Part shown: piece by piece, positions 55,224 to 63,551 of the stretch
Layout: each line of letters starts with the position of its first letter
How positions within the stretch are numbered: the first letter of the stretch is position 1
Source of the DNA: Pseudoglutamicibacter albus
GTDB taxonomy: Bacteria; Actinomycetota; Actinomycetes; Actinomycetales; Micrococcaceae
Assembly (NCBI RefSeq): GCF_031458175.1
Contig: NZ_JAVDXX010000001.1
Span: 620,001-684,000, forward strand
DNA: 64,000 bases
Direction of reading: 5' to 3'
Made by a program: the position numbers and the translations under genes
The notes under the pieces: generated by a model
Database searches by the model: none
Told to the model about the DNA's origin: nothing
Seen by the model: only the letters and a program-made list of their open reading frames with translations

Positions 55224-55312
55224 CTCAGCCACCGGGGCGATCCGACGCGGGATGGGCCTGAAACCGATACCGTACCGGCCTGAACTTCAGGTGGGCATAG
55301 TTGCATGCCGGG

Positions 55313-55318
55313 TAGACT
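55313..55318 (+). promoter_or_regulatory. predicted -10 box for prfB
   Basis: TAGACT ends ten bases before the ATG at 55329, predicting a leader of only a few bases. No ribosome-binding site is present. Confidence 0.4.
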
Positions 55319-55328
55319 TGAAAACACT

Positions 55329-56447
55329 ATGTCTTCAACTGATTTTGCCGCCGAGATCCGCGACCTCCGACATACTCTTCACGAGATTGAAGAGGTCTCG
55401 GACATAGAGCAGCTTCAAACCGAGATCGAGAGACTCGAAAAAGAAGCCGCTGCACCCGACTTGTGGGATAACCCCGAAGAAGCCCAGAAAGTGACTTCCG
55501 CTCTATCCCATAAGCAGGCTGAACTCGGCCGCATCACCGGCATGGGGTCCCGCATCGATGACTTCGAAACCCTCATCGAACTCGCGGAAGAAGAAGGCGA
55601 ACCGGAGCTGTTAGAAGACGCAGACTCCGAGCTAGCCAAGATCAAAGAAAAACTCTCCGAACTGGAGATCATGACCCTGCTTAACGGGGACTACGATGCC
55701 CGCGAAGCAGTCATCACAATCCGCGCTGGAGCAGGAGGCGTGGATGCGGCTGACTTCGCCGAGATGCTGTTGCGCATGTACCTACGGTATGCGGAACGCC
55801 GCGGGTGGAAAACCAAAGTCACCGACACCTCCTATGCTGAGGAAGCCGGCTTGAAATCCGCGACCTTCGAAGTCAACGAACCCTACGCGTTCGGAACCTT
55901 GTCAGTCGAAGCCGGAACCCACCGGCTCGTACGCATCTCACCATTCGATAACCAAGGCCGCCGCCAAACCTCGTTCGCGGCAGTCGAGGTGATCCCGCTC
56001 ATCGAAACCACCGACCACATCGAAATCCCGGATAACGAACTTAAAATCGATGTGTTCCGTTCCTCCGGCCCAGGTGGGCAGTCCGTCAACACGACCGACT
56101 CCGCAGTGCGGATGACCCACATCCCAACCGGGATTGTGGTCTCAATGCAGAACGAAAAATCCCAGATTCAGAACCGTGCCGCCGCACTACGGGTTATGCA
56201 ATCCCGGTTGCTTCTGCTGAAACAGGAAGAAGAAGCCGCGGAGAAGAAAGCACTCGCGGGCGACGTCAAGGCTTCCTGGGGCGACCAGATGCGTTCCTAT
56301 GTTTTGCACCCGTACCAGATGGTCAAAGACTTACGCACCAACCACGAGGTCGGCAATACCGGTTCGGTTCTGGACGGCGACATCGATGGGTTCATCGACG
56401 CCGGCATCCGTTGGCGTGCAGGCCAACGCAACCAAGACGACGAATAA
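55329..56447 (+). CDS. prfB: Peptide chain release factor 2
   Basis: 372 residues from ATG 55329. The coiled-coil domain 1 (about 1-110), the SPF codon-recognition motif in [17 protein letters not shown] (about 205) and the GGQ motif [16 protein letters not shown] (about 248) are present, showing RF2 (UGA/UAA). No programmed +1 frameshift is needed: the frame is open from the start. It terminates translation. It is transcribed downstream of the tad operon but with its own promoter-like box. Confidence 0.96.
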   Translation: MSSTDFAAEIRDLRHTLHEIEEVSDIEQLQTEIERLEKEAAAPDLWDNPEEAQKVTSALSHKQAELGRITGMGSRIDDFETLIELAEEEGEPELLEDADSELAKIKEKLSELEIMTLLNGDYDAREAVITIRAGAGGVDAADFAEMLLRMYLRYAERRGWKTKVTDTSYAEEAGLKSATFEVNEPYAFGTLSVEAGTHRLVRISPFDNQGRRQTSFAAVEVIPLIETTDHIEIPDNELKIDVFRSSGPGGQSVNTTDSAVRMTHIPTGIVVSMQNEKSQIQNRAAALRVMQSRLLLLKQEEEAAEKKALAGDVKASWGDQMRSYVLHPYQMVKDLRTNHEVGNTGSVLDGDIDGFIDAGIRWRAGQRNQDDE

Positions 56448-56496
56448 GCCAGACGACGACTAACCCAGACGAGGACTAGCCCCGACGGAGGCTGTG
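56432..56496 (+). repeat. 16-17-bp tandem repeat starting within the prfB 3' end
   Basis: Four units begin CCAAGACGACG, CCAGACGACG, CCAGACGAGG and CCCGACGGAGG at 56432, 56449, 56465 and 56481. Each of the first three contains a TAA or TAG at the same place; the first is the real prfB stop. Confidence 0.75.
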
Positions 56497-56500
56497 CCCG

Positions 56501-57220
56501 CTACGCGAACTGGGCTTGGCCGACTGTGATCTGCGAGGTTTCCTTGGTGTGCTCGGTGATCCGACCATCGACCAGGGTCACCATTTCATCGAAGCGGTGG
56601 GCGTGCTGTAGGTCGTGGGTCACCAGCAGAGTGGTGACATCGAGTTGCTTGGTCATGCGGATCAACAGGTTGATGATGGTCGCACCTGAACGTGAATCCA
56701 GCGCGGAGGTCGGTTCGTCCACGAGCAGCACCGACGGATTGGATACCAGCGCGCGGGCGATGTTGACGCGTTGACGCTGCCCACCGGAGAGCTGGGATGG
56801 CCGTAGGTTCGCTTGCTCGCTGAGCCCTACTGCTTCGAGTAGCTCACCGGCACGGATACGCGCGGCACGTTTCTGTACTCGCGTTCCCGCGAGCTCAACC
56901 ACCGCGCGCACCTGTTCGTGCGCGGTTAGTGACGGCAGAAGATTGGACTGCTGGAACACGATCCCGATTTTCTCGCGACGCAGACGCGCGGCTTGTGCCG
57001 CGCTTAAGCGGCTGGCCTCAACATCGTCGATCATGACGGACCCCGAATCCGGTTGTGTCAGTGTCGCCGCGACCGTGAGCAGCGAGGACTTACCTGACCC
57101 GGATGGCCCCGTGATTCCGACGAGCGTGCCAGGTTCAGGACTCAGCGTCACGTTATCGAGCGCGGTCACGGTGTCGTTGCCGTCCGGGTAGGTCAGGGTC
57201 AGGTTGGTGAGGGAAAGCAT
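56501..57220 (-). CDS. ABC transporter ATP-binding protein (MacB/LolD type)
   Basis: 239 residues. Walker A GPSGSGKSSLL (about 38-48), Q-loop FQQSNLL, signature LSGGQRQRVNIARAL and Walker B VLLVDEPTSALD are complete. The type is that of LolD/MacB ATPases that pair with a FtsX-like permease, here the upstream gene. It could export a peptide, lipid or drug. The nearby two-component system may control it. Confidence 0.92.
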   Translation of the reverse strand: MLSLTNLTLTYPDGNDTVTALDNVTLSPEPGTLVGITGPSGSGKSSLLTVAATLTQPDSGSVMIDDVEASRLSAAQAARLRREKIGIVFQQSNLLPSLTAHEQVRAVVELAGTRVQKRAARIRAGELLEAVGLSEQANLRPSQLSGGQRQRVNIARALVSNPSVLLVDEPTSALDSRSGATIINLLIRMTKQLDVTTLLVTHDLQHAHRFDEMVTLVDGRITEHTKETSQITVGQAQFA

Positions 57221-57293
57221 GATGAACCTTTCAGAAGGATGGTGGCGGTGCGAGAAGCAGAACGGAATAGATGCGTAAGTGCGGGCTAGCGGT

Positions 57294-58391
57294 TTAGCTG
57301 AGGGCTTGCATCGGATCAGCTTTGGTCACTGAACGGAGGGCGAACGCTGCACCGATGAGCCCCAAGAGCGTCATGAGTAGTCCAGGGACGAGCGTTGTGA
57401 GCCAGTTGCTGACGAACGGTACGTTCGCAGAGACCGCTGGCCCAGCGAGCATGATGATCCCGATTCCCGCGCCAACACCAACGGCTAGAACGAGTAAGGA
57501 TTGGCCGATCGCGTCGCGCAGAAGAGCGCTCAGGGGGGAGCCGAGTGCGCGCATCACGGCGATGTCCCGGGTGCGTTGCAGCGTCCACACTGTGAAGAAC
57601 GCGCCAACAACGAGCGCGGAGATCGCCATGAGCATCCCGATCATGAGCCCGAGCGAGCCGACCTCGGAACGGAAAGAACCAACGGCCAAGAGCTGATCGA
57701 ACCCGGCAGGGGAGACCGTGTTCGCGGCCTTGTTGATGGCTTGGGCGTCGTCATCGGAAACATCTGCATGCACTAACAAAGCGTTCGGTTGGCCGCTGCC
57801 TCCGGTGCGTTCGGAGAGTTCTTGCCACGCGGTCCACGACATCCCTACGACGGGCACGTGAGAATAGTGACCGGTTCCAGTGACCTCAGAGACCGTGAAC
57901 TCGTGGCCTGCGACCGTGATCGTGGAACCAGCCTGAACACCGAGTTCTTCCGCGGCGTCTTCACTCACTGTGACGTCGCTGCCGGTCGGTGCTGCCGCGT
58001 CGTCGGCCTGGTTCGGGCCTGTGCCGGCGCCAAGGTCAGCGCCAGGGCCGTGCGCCATGATCGCAACGCCGGTGGTGTTCTCCTCGTGGCTTGCCGAGAT
58101 TTGTGTGACGCCGATGGCGGTCACGTTGGTCTGGCCAATGTGCTCTTCCCACTCGCGCTGGGCTTCAGGGGAGATGGACGAGGTGGACATACTTGCGCTC
58201 TGAGCGCCGGTGGGGGCCGACATCACGAGGCGGTCTGCCTTCCAAGACCGCACGGTGTCGACGTTGGCGCCGGCGAGCCCGCCGGTCAAGCCGGTCAGGA
58301 ACCCCACGAGCAAAGTCATGAGCATCACCACCACCGTGATGATCGCGAAGCGCCCCTTCGCGTGTAACACATCACGCCAAGCCAGAAACAT
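57294..58391 (-). CDS. FtsX-like ABC transporter permease
   Basis: 365 residues from ATG 58391, with GAAGAGG upstream; the open frame extends to 58460 without a better start. One N-terminal membrane helix, a large periplasm-equivalent domain (about 40-235) and three C-terminal helices (about 245-350) with RTRDIAVMRALGSP give the MacB/FtsX layout. It pairs with the ATPase gene 73 bases downstream. Confidence 0.9.
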   Translation of the reverse strand: MFLAWRDVLHAKGRFAIITVVVMLMTLLVGFLTGLTGGLAGANVDTVRSWKADRLVMSAPTGAQSASMSTSSISPEAQREWEEHIGQTNVTAIGVTQISASHEENTTGVAIMAHGPGADLGAGTGPNQADDAAAPTGSDVTVSEDAAEELGVQAGSTITVAGHEFTVSEVTGTGHYSHVPVVGMSWTAWQELSERTGGSGQPNALLVHADVSDDDAQAINKAANTVSPAGFDQLLAVGSFRSEVGSLGLMIGMLMAISALVVGAFFTVWTLQRTRDIAVMRALGSPLSALLRDAIGQSLLVLAVGVGAGIGIIMLAGPAVSANVPFVSNWLTTLVPGLLMTLLGLIGAAFALRSVTKADPMQALS

Positions 58392-58437
58392 TTCAACCTC
58401 TTCCGTTCGAACTTCCCCCACGCTGCGATGCAACACT

Positions 58438-58500
58438 GCCTGCGGTGCAGTGCGGTGCAATGCGCTTTTGCAGGGCAGTGCGGTTTTGCGGTGCAGCCTG
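58438..58500. repeat. degenerate TGCGGTGCAG repeats before the permease gene
   Basis: TGCGGTGCAGTGCGGTGCAA is followed by related GGCAGTGCGGTTTTGCGGTG segments, in the leader of the permease gene. The unit is about 10 bp. Confidence 0.6.
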
Positions 58501-58640
58501 GTTTTTCGTTATCTCCATTCCATCGACTTCCGCCCATGAATAGATCCCGCGGAGGACTGATCTTGGTTGCCAACATGGTTGAGGCCGAGGATCAACCTTT
58601 CGGTTGATGTATGGACGTCAAGGCGTGCGGTTGAGCGCAG

Positions 58641-58646
58641 TATTCT
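58641..58646 (+). promoter_or_regulatory. predicted -10 box for the leaderless histidine kinase transcript
   Basis: TATTCT ends seven bases before the ATG at 58654. No ribosome-binding site is present. Confidence 0.45.
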
Positions 58647-58653
58647 CATACAT

Positions 58654-59964
58654 ATGGTTGAGCTCACGCCTTCTTCTGCCCGTGCAGTGCCGGAGCCGGA
58701 GCATGTTGTTTCAGCGATGGCCCCGGCCTTCCGCTTGTTGCGGGCTGGCCTGCACATTGTGATGCTCGTGTGCGCTGGTATTGCTTTCGCGGCCGGTGTG
58801 GGGCTGAGTAAGACGCCGGGGCAGACGCATCACGGTTGGCCAGGCATGGCAGGCGTTGTGCTCTTCGTTGCCGGGTGGGCCGGTGGCGCGATTCAGGTTG
58901 AGCGAGGCAAGGTTCACGAAAACACCGCGGCAACCGTGGCCGGTCTGAGCCTCATGGGGGCGGCATGGATGCTGGCGGCGAGCCAGATCCTGGAAGCCTC
59001 GTATTTGGTATTTCCGTTCTTTTTCGCGTTGCTGTTCCTCTTGGGGATGAAGCTCGGCACGGTCGCTGTTGCGGCCGCCACGGCGTGCGCTATTTTCTTT
59101 GTTTCCCTTCACATCGGGTTTTCTTTCGCGGTTGTGATCGGCCCTGTCCTGGGGGCATCGGTCAGCATCATGATTGGTTGGGCGTTGCGCGCGGTCGCGT
59201 ATCAGGCGGCAATGCGTGAATCTCTGCTACAGAGACTCTTGGACACGGAGCGGGAACTGACCGTGAGCCAGCGGGAGGCCGGGGTGCAGGCTGAACGTGC
59301 CCGCTTAGCTGGAGAGATTCACGATGGTGTCTCCCAGTCCTTGTCCTCGATCCAGATGCTGTTGCACGCCGCGGAACGTGGCCTGCCAACCGATGATGAG
59401 CATCGTAAGACGAAGGAATACATCGTCATGGCCCGTTCGGCAGCCGAAGACGCGCAGTCAGAGACGCGAGGGATGCTGCGCAGGATGGCACCGGCGGCGC
59501 TCTCTGATGAAACGCTCACCGGTGCCCTGGAGCGGCTTGCCGATGTGGGGGCAGGCCCGGCCGTGGTCGTGATGAGTGATGACCCACCGTTGACGATGAG
59601 CCAACAGTCTGCGCTGCTGCGGATCGCTCAAGGGGCGGTAGGTAATGCCCGCCAGCATTCCCAGGCCCACCGGGTTTTGGTTTCACTTGAGCACGATGAC
59701 GCCACGGCGACACTCACGATCAGCGATGACGGGGTTGGTTTTAGTCCGTCGAAAGCGCCGGAAGGCACACCGGGCAGAGGCCACTTTGGTTTGGCTTTGA
59801 TGCGTGAGCGGGCCCAACAGCTGGGCGGGGAACTCGTGGTGGATGCCCGGCCCGGTCAGGGCACAAGGATTTCTGTACGGATCCCGCTTGAAGCCGGCGC
59901 GTCACAAGGCGGAGGCCAGAACGGTGCGGGGCAAGCTAGTAACACCGGCGAGGAGGAGCTATGA
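58654..59964 (+). CDS. NarL-type sensor histidine kinase
   Basis: 436 residues from ATG 58654. Five to six membrane helices fill residues about 25-185; no large extracellular domain is seen. The HisKA_3 dimer domain has ARLAGEIHDGVSQSLSSI with the phospho-His at about 225, and the ATPase lid has GRGHFGLALMRERAQQLGG with NARQHSQAHR near 335. It phosphorylates the next gene's product. Intramembrane sensing of envelope stress or drugs is likely by analogy. Divergent from the ABC transporter genes. Confidence 0.9.
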   Translation: MVELTPSSARAVPEPEHVVSAMAPAFRLLRAGLHIVMLVCAGIAFAAGVGLSKTPGQTHHGWPGMAGVVLFVAGWAGGAIQVERGKVHENTAATVAGLSLMGAAWMLAASQILEASYLVFPFFFALLFLLGMKLGTVAVAAATACAIFFVSLHIGFSFAVVIGPVLGASVSIMIGWALRAVAYQAAMRESLLQRLLDTERELTVSQREAGVQAERARLAGEIHDGVSQSLSSIQMLLHAAERGLPTDDEHRKTKEYIVMARSAAEDAQSETRGMLRRMAPAALSDETLTGALERLADVGAGPAVVVMSDDPPLTMSQQSALLRIAQGAVGNARQHSQAHRVLVSLEHDDATATLTISDDGVGFSPSKAPEGTPGRGHFGLALMRERAQQLGGELVVDARPGQGTRISVRIPLEAGASQGGGQNGAGQASNTGEEEL

Positions 59965-60596
59965 GCGAAGCACGTGATCGCATCCGCATTGTTGTGGTGG
60001 ATGATCATCCCGTGGTCCGGGCTGGTTTGCGCGCCCTGCTGGAGATGGAAGATGACCTCACGGTAGTGGGGGAGGCAGGAAGCGAAGACGATGCTGTTGC
60101 CGAGGTTGAGCGGGAGCGCCCTGACCTGGTTTTGATGGACCTGCGGCTCGACCATGAAGGCTCCGGCGCGGTAGCTATTCAGCGTCTGCGTGCAGCGGGG
60201 CTCACGATGCCGGTTTTGGTTTTGACCAACCACGATACGGACGCCGATATTCTCGCGGCAGTCGAGGCCGGAGCCTCAGGCTACCTGCTCAAGGACGCCC
60301 CACCGGAAGAGCTGTTGCCGGCAGTGCGCGCGGCAGCCGCTGGCCAGTCAGCGCTCGCCCCGGCGATAGCGAGCCGTCTCATGGAACGGCTCGTCTCACC
60401 CTTGCCGAGCCTGACGCTGCGCGAGCTGGAAGTGTTGCAGTGCGTCTCAGACGGGCTCACGAACGCCGAGATCGCCCAGAAACTCTTTGTTTCGCAAGCA
60501 ACAGTGAAGACCCACCTGGTTCACGTATTCGAAAAACTTGGGGTGACCTCCCGCACCCAGGCCGTCGCCGAAGCCCGAGAACGCGGACTGTTCTAG
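59961..60596 (+). CDS. NarL/LuxR-family response regulator
   Basis: 211 residues. The receiver domain (about 8-125) has VVDDHPVVRAGL, the phospho-acceptor Asp in VLMDLRL (about 59) and VLTNHD and LLKDAPPEELL. The LuxR helix-turn-helix (about 150-205) is LTLRELEVLQCVSDGLTNAE followed by IAQKLFVSQATVKTHL. ATG overlaps the kinase stop. It likely controls the adjacent divergent ABC exporter. Confidence 0.93.
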   Translation: MSEARDRIRIVVVDDHPVVRAGLRALLEMEDDLTVVGEAGSEDDAVAEVERERPDLVLMDLRLDHEGSGAVAIQRLRAAGLTMPVLVLTNHDTDADILAAVEAGASGYLLKDAPPEELLPAVRAAAAGQSALAPAIASRLMERLVSPLPSLTLRELEVLQCVSDGLTNAEIAQKLFVSQATVKTHLVHVFEKLGVTSRTQAVAEARERGLF

Positions 60597-60657
60597 ACCG
60601 CGCTGCTATGCCGCGCTGCTATGCCGCGCTTCTAGACAACACTGCTGTGCCTGCCGG
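60593..60657 (+). repeat. five 13-bp tandem units starting at the response regulator stop codon
   Basis: Units CTAGACCGCGCTG, CTATGCCGCGCTG, CTATGCCGCGCTT, CTAGACAACACTG and CTGTGCCTGCCGG begin at 60593, 60606, 60619, 60632 and 60645. The first contains the TAG stop. Confidence 0.8.
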
Positions 60658-60675
60658 AATCACCATGAAAAACGG

Positions 60676-60709
60676 CAGGCCCCGGACAACGGGTGTTGTC
60701 CGGGGCCTG
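60676..60709. terminator. bidirectional terminator
   Basis: CAGGCCCCGGACAAC (60676-60690) pairs exactly with GTTGTCCGGGGCCTG (60695-60709) around GGGT, between the response regulator and the Rieske gene. Confidence 0.9.
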
Positions 60710-60732
60710 AAACCGTAGTGGCTTGCTAACTA

Positions 60733-61233
60733 CTAGATGTAAACGAGGATGTCCTCGCCTTTGATCTCGCATGCAAACCGCGGTAGCGGCGCATTCGCTG
60801 GACCGGAAATGACGGTGCCGTCCTCGGCTTTGAACCAGGACTCGTGGCATGGGCAGTGGAAACGGTTCTCTGAACCCGGGCTGACTTCACACCCTGCGTG
60901 AGTGCAGACCGCCGAAAACGCCAGCACCTCCTTCTCGGAGGGGCGGAACAATACGAGCTTGGTCTGCCCTGCCGCCGCGCTCGCCTGAGACCCCACAGCA
61001 AGATCGCTGACCTTCATAACCGCCTCAGGCTTACCCGTGGCTTCAGGGATTTCTGCGGGGCCGCTTGGTCCGCATGCGGCAAGCCCCAGGGCGGCGGCAC
61101 CCATGACCGCGCCACCTAGGACAGCGCGACGCGAGGCACAACAACCCTGATGCGCCGCATCGTGCTCAGCTGGCGAGGCAACCTCTGCCGCCGCTGCGTT
61201 ATTTACCGGAGTTTTGTTTTCCATACTGCCCAT
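60733..61233 (-). CDS. Tat-exported Rieske [2Fe-2S] lipoprotein
   Basis: 166 residues from ATG 61233, two bases after the fadB-like stop; ATG 61224 is an alternative. The N-terminal 40 residues are Ala-rich, then SRRAVLGG and a hydrophobic stretch ending LAAC form a twin-arginine signal with lipobox. The C-terminal Rieske fold has CTHAGC (about 119-124) and CPCHESWF (about 136-143), the 2 Cys/2 His cluster ligands. This size and layout match small actinobacterial Rieske ferredoxin-like proteins rather than the QcrA subunit. Electron partner unknown. Confidence 0.88.
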   Translation of the reverse strand: MGSMENKTPVNNAAAAEVASPAEHDAAHQGCCASRRAVLGGAVMGAAALGLAACGPSGPAEIPEATGKPEAVMKVSDLAVGSQASAAAGQTKLVLFRPSEKEVLAFSAVCTHAGCEVSPGSENRFHCPCHESWFKAEDGTVISGPANAPLPRFACEIKGEDILVYI

Positions 61234-61237
61234 TGTG

Positions 61238-63439
61238 TCACTTCGTGGATGCCGGTAAGCTCCACGCGCCGAACGCTTCACCGTTGGCGCGGGTGCTCGC
61301 ACCAGACTGGTCAAGGAACGGGGTGATGCCGCCGAGGTGCTGCGGCCAGCCGGCACCTAGGATCATGCACAAGTCGATGTCTTGCGGGCCAGCTACAACA
61401 CCTTCATCGAGCATGATGCGGATTTCAGTTGCCAGCGCATCGAGCACCGTTGTGAGCAGTTGATCCTTGGTGATCGATGCGTCCCCGCGTTCAAGCAAGG
61501 CCAGGTGCTCTTCCGGGATGAACTTCCGGCCCTTCTCGTCCTTCGACCAGATCGAGGTGATCTTGTTATCGATGAGCGTCTGTAGGTTCTTCGAAAGCGG
61601 GAAACGCTCAGGGAAGCTCGTGTTCAGCGTCTCAGCTACGTGCTGAGCAACCGGCAAACCGACCATCGCGAGCAGATCAAACGGGGACATCGGAAGGCCC
61701 AACGGATCCAACGCCGAATCCGCTTCGTGCGGGTCCATGCCCTGATCGAATGCGTCCATAACCAGACCGAGCAGCAACAACAGCAGACGGTTGACCACGA
61801 AGGCCGGTGCGTCCTTGACCAGCACTGCAGTCTTGCCGAGGCCCTTCGCGGCGGCGAACGCGGTAGCAAGAACCTGGTCCGAGGTCTCAGGCCCTCGCAC
61901 AATCTCGATCAACGGCATCTGCGCTACAGGGTTGAAGAAATGGAAACCCACCAGACGCTCAGGATGCTCCAGGACCTCGGCCATCTCTTTGACCGAAAGC
62001 GAAGACGTGTTGGTTGCGAGGATCGCATCCGGGCGCACAATCTTCTCAACCTCACGGAAAACCTGCTGCTTGACGCCGATCTCCTCAAACACGGCCTCAA
62101 TCACGAAATCAGCATCCGCGTAAACACCTTTATCGGTGCCAGCCGTGATGAGCTGCTGGATCGCGCGAGCGTCCTCTTCCTTCATCCGGCCACGTTCAAC
62201 GTTCTTAGCGAGGTAACCGGCAACATGATCCAAGCCAGCCTGGGCCCGCTGCTCATCCATGTCCGTCATCACGACAGGCACCTGCAGCTTCTGAGCGAAC
62301 ACGAGTGCAAGCTGCGCGGCCATCAGCCCCGCACCGACCACGCCGACCTTCGAAATCTTCTGAGGCTCAACAGCCGGCACGCCAGCCGGACGCTTAGCGC
62401 GCGCCTGGAATAGCTCCAAGAACGAATAGATGGTGTTTTGGAATGCCGGAGTGAACATCAAACGCGCAAGCGTATCCACCTCAAGCTCAGCAGATTGCTT
62501 CTGCGTCATCGAACGGTTCGCATCCAGCGCATCAAGGAGAGCGGTCGGCGCAGGCCGGGTTTCAGCGTGCGTAGCTTTCTCAACAAGACCGCGCGCATAC
62601 TTCAGTGCTGCATCCCAACGGGCAGAAACCTCAGGATCAGAGGGATCCTCGAGTTCGCGCTGAGCCTCAGGCGCTGTGCCATCCAGAACGGATGCCGCCC
62701 AATCCAGGGAGTCCTGCAGGAAATTCTCCGGCCCAAAACCAACATGAGCCCCGCCCATCTCAACAAGTTCGTTACCGGTAAGGAAACGGTTGCCCTTCAG
62801 CGGGTTCTCGAGCATGACCTTCAAACCGTTCTCGATACCCACGATGCGCGGGAAGCGATAGACGCCACCCCAACCAGGAATCAAACCGAGGCCAGCCTCC
62901 GGAAGCCCCAGCGCGCGTGTGGCTGTGTTGACGGTGCGGTACTTGAAAGCCAGAGCGGTCTCGAAACCGCCGCCCAGGGACTGACCGTTGATGAACGCGA
63001 AACTTGGAGCATCGGCATCAGCGATGACGTCGTAGGCCACGTGGCCGAGTTCTGCTAACCGGCGTCCGTCATCAGGATCCGAAAGGGTGCGGATGGTGCT
63101 GAGATCCGCGCCAGCAGCGAACGTGCGGCCAGTACCTGTGATAGCGATCGCGTCGATCTCACCGGCTTCGGCACGCTTGACTTGAGCTTCGGCCGCGCGG
63201 CCGATCTTCGCTAGGCCGGCAGGCCCCAAGGTTGCAGGATGTCCCTCTTTCTCTGCGACCATCGTCATGAGGGCGATGGTGTGGCCGCCAACCTCATGAT
63301 CCTCAACCTCAACGTGGGTTACGATTTCGTTCGGGGCCGCCGAACGCAAGTCATCGAAACGTGCGAATCGGTCTGCGGTAGCTGAAGCGGAGTCGTTGGA
63401 TGCAGCAGGGTTTTCGGTGGGGTTGACTGAATCGGTCAC
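61238..63439 (-). CDS. FadB/FadJ-like multifunctional beta-oxidation enzyme
   Basis: 733 residues from GTG 63439, with AGGAGG seven bases upstream. The enoyl-CoA hydratase/isomerase half (about 30-340) has FAAGADLSTI and GQSLGGGFETAL with the GLGLIPGWGG motif. The 3-hydroxyacyl-CoA dehydrogenase half (about 355-733) has GVVGAGLMAAQLALVFAQK, ATNTSSLSVKEMA, FHFFNPVAQMPLIEIV and DAPAFVVNRLL. It handles hydration and dehydrogenation of acyl-CoA. No thiolase gene is adjacent; in most operons fadA lies beside it. Its stop is two bases from the Rieske start. Confidence 0.93.
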   Translation of the reverse strand: MTDSVNPTENPAASNDSASATADRFARFDDLRSAAPNEIVTHVEVEDHEVGGHTIALMTMVAEKEGHPATLGPAGLAKIGRAAEAQVKRAEAGEIDAIAITGTGRTFAAGADLSTIRTLSDPDDGRRLAELGHVAYDVIADADAPSFAFINGQSLGGGFETALAFKYRTVNTATRALGLPEAGLGLIPGWGGVYRFPRIVGIENGLKVMLENPLKGNRFLTGNELVEMGGAHVGFGPENFLQDSLDWAASVLDGTAPEAQRELEDPSDPEVSARWDAALKYARGLVEKATHAETRPAPTALLDALDANRSMTQKQSAELEVDTLARLMFTPAFQNTIYSFLELFQARAKRPAGVPAVEPQKISKVGVVGAGLMAAQLALVFAQKLQVPVVMTDMDEQRAQAGLDHVAGYLAKNVERGRMKEEDARAIQQLITAGTDKGVYADADFVIEAVFEEIGVKQQVFREVEKIVRPDAILATNTSSLSVKEMAEVLEHPERLVGFHFFNPVAQMPLIEIVRGPETSDQVLATAFAAAKGLGKTAVLVKDAPAFVVNRLLLLLLGLVMDAFDQGMDPHEADSALDPLGLPMSPFDLLAMVGLPVAQHVAETLNTSFPERFPLSKNLQTLIDNKITSIWSKDEKGRKFIPEEHLALLERGDASITKDQLLTTVLDALATEIRIMLDEGVVAGPQDIDLCMILGAGWPQHLGGITPFLDQSGASTRANGEAFGAWSLPASTK

Positions 63440-63551
63440 GTGAGTTCCTCCTAGGAAGCGGTTCAACCTCTCAACAGGAGGTTACCGCATAGTAGTGAGG
63501 TGGATCACATGCGGGGGAGGCTCGTGCTCAGCAGCGGGCCCGCTATGGAGT

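Noticed and set aside
55305-55340. RF2 programmed frameshift in prfB
   Set aside because: The frame is open from the ATG with no in-frame UGA at the usual codon 26 position.
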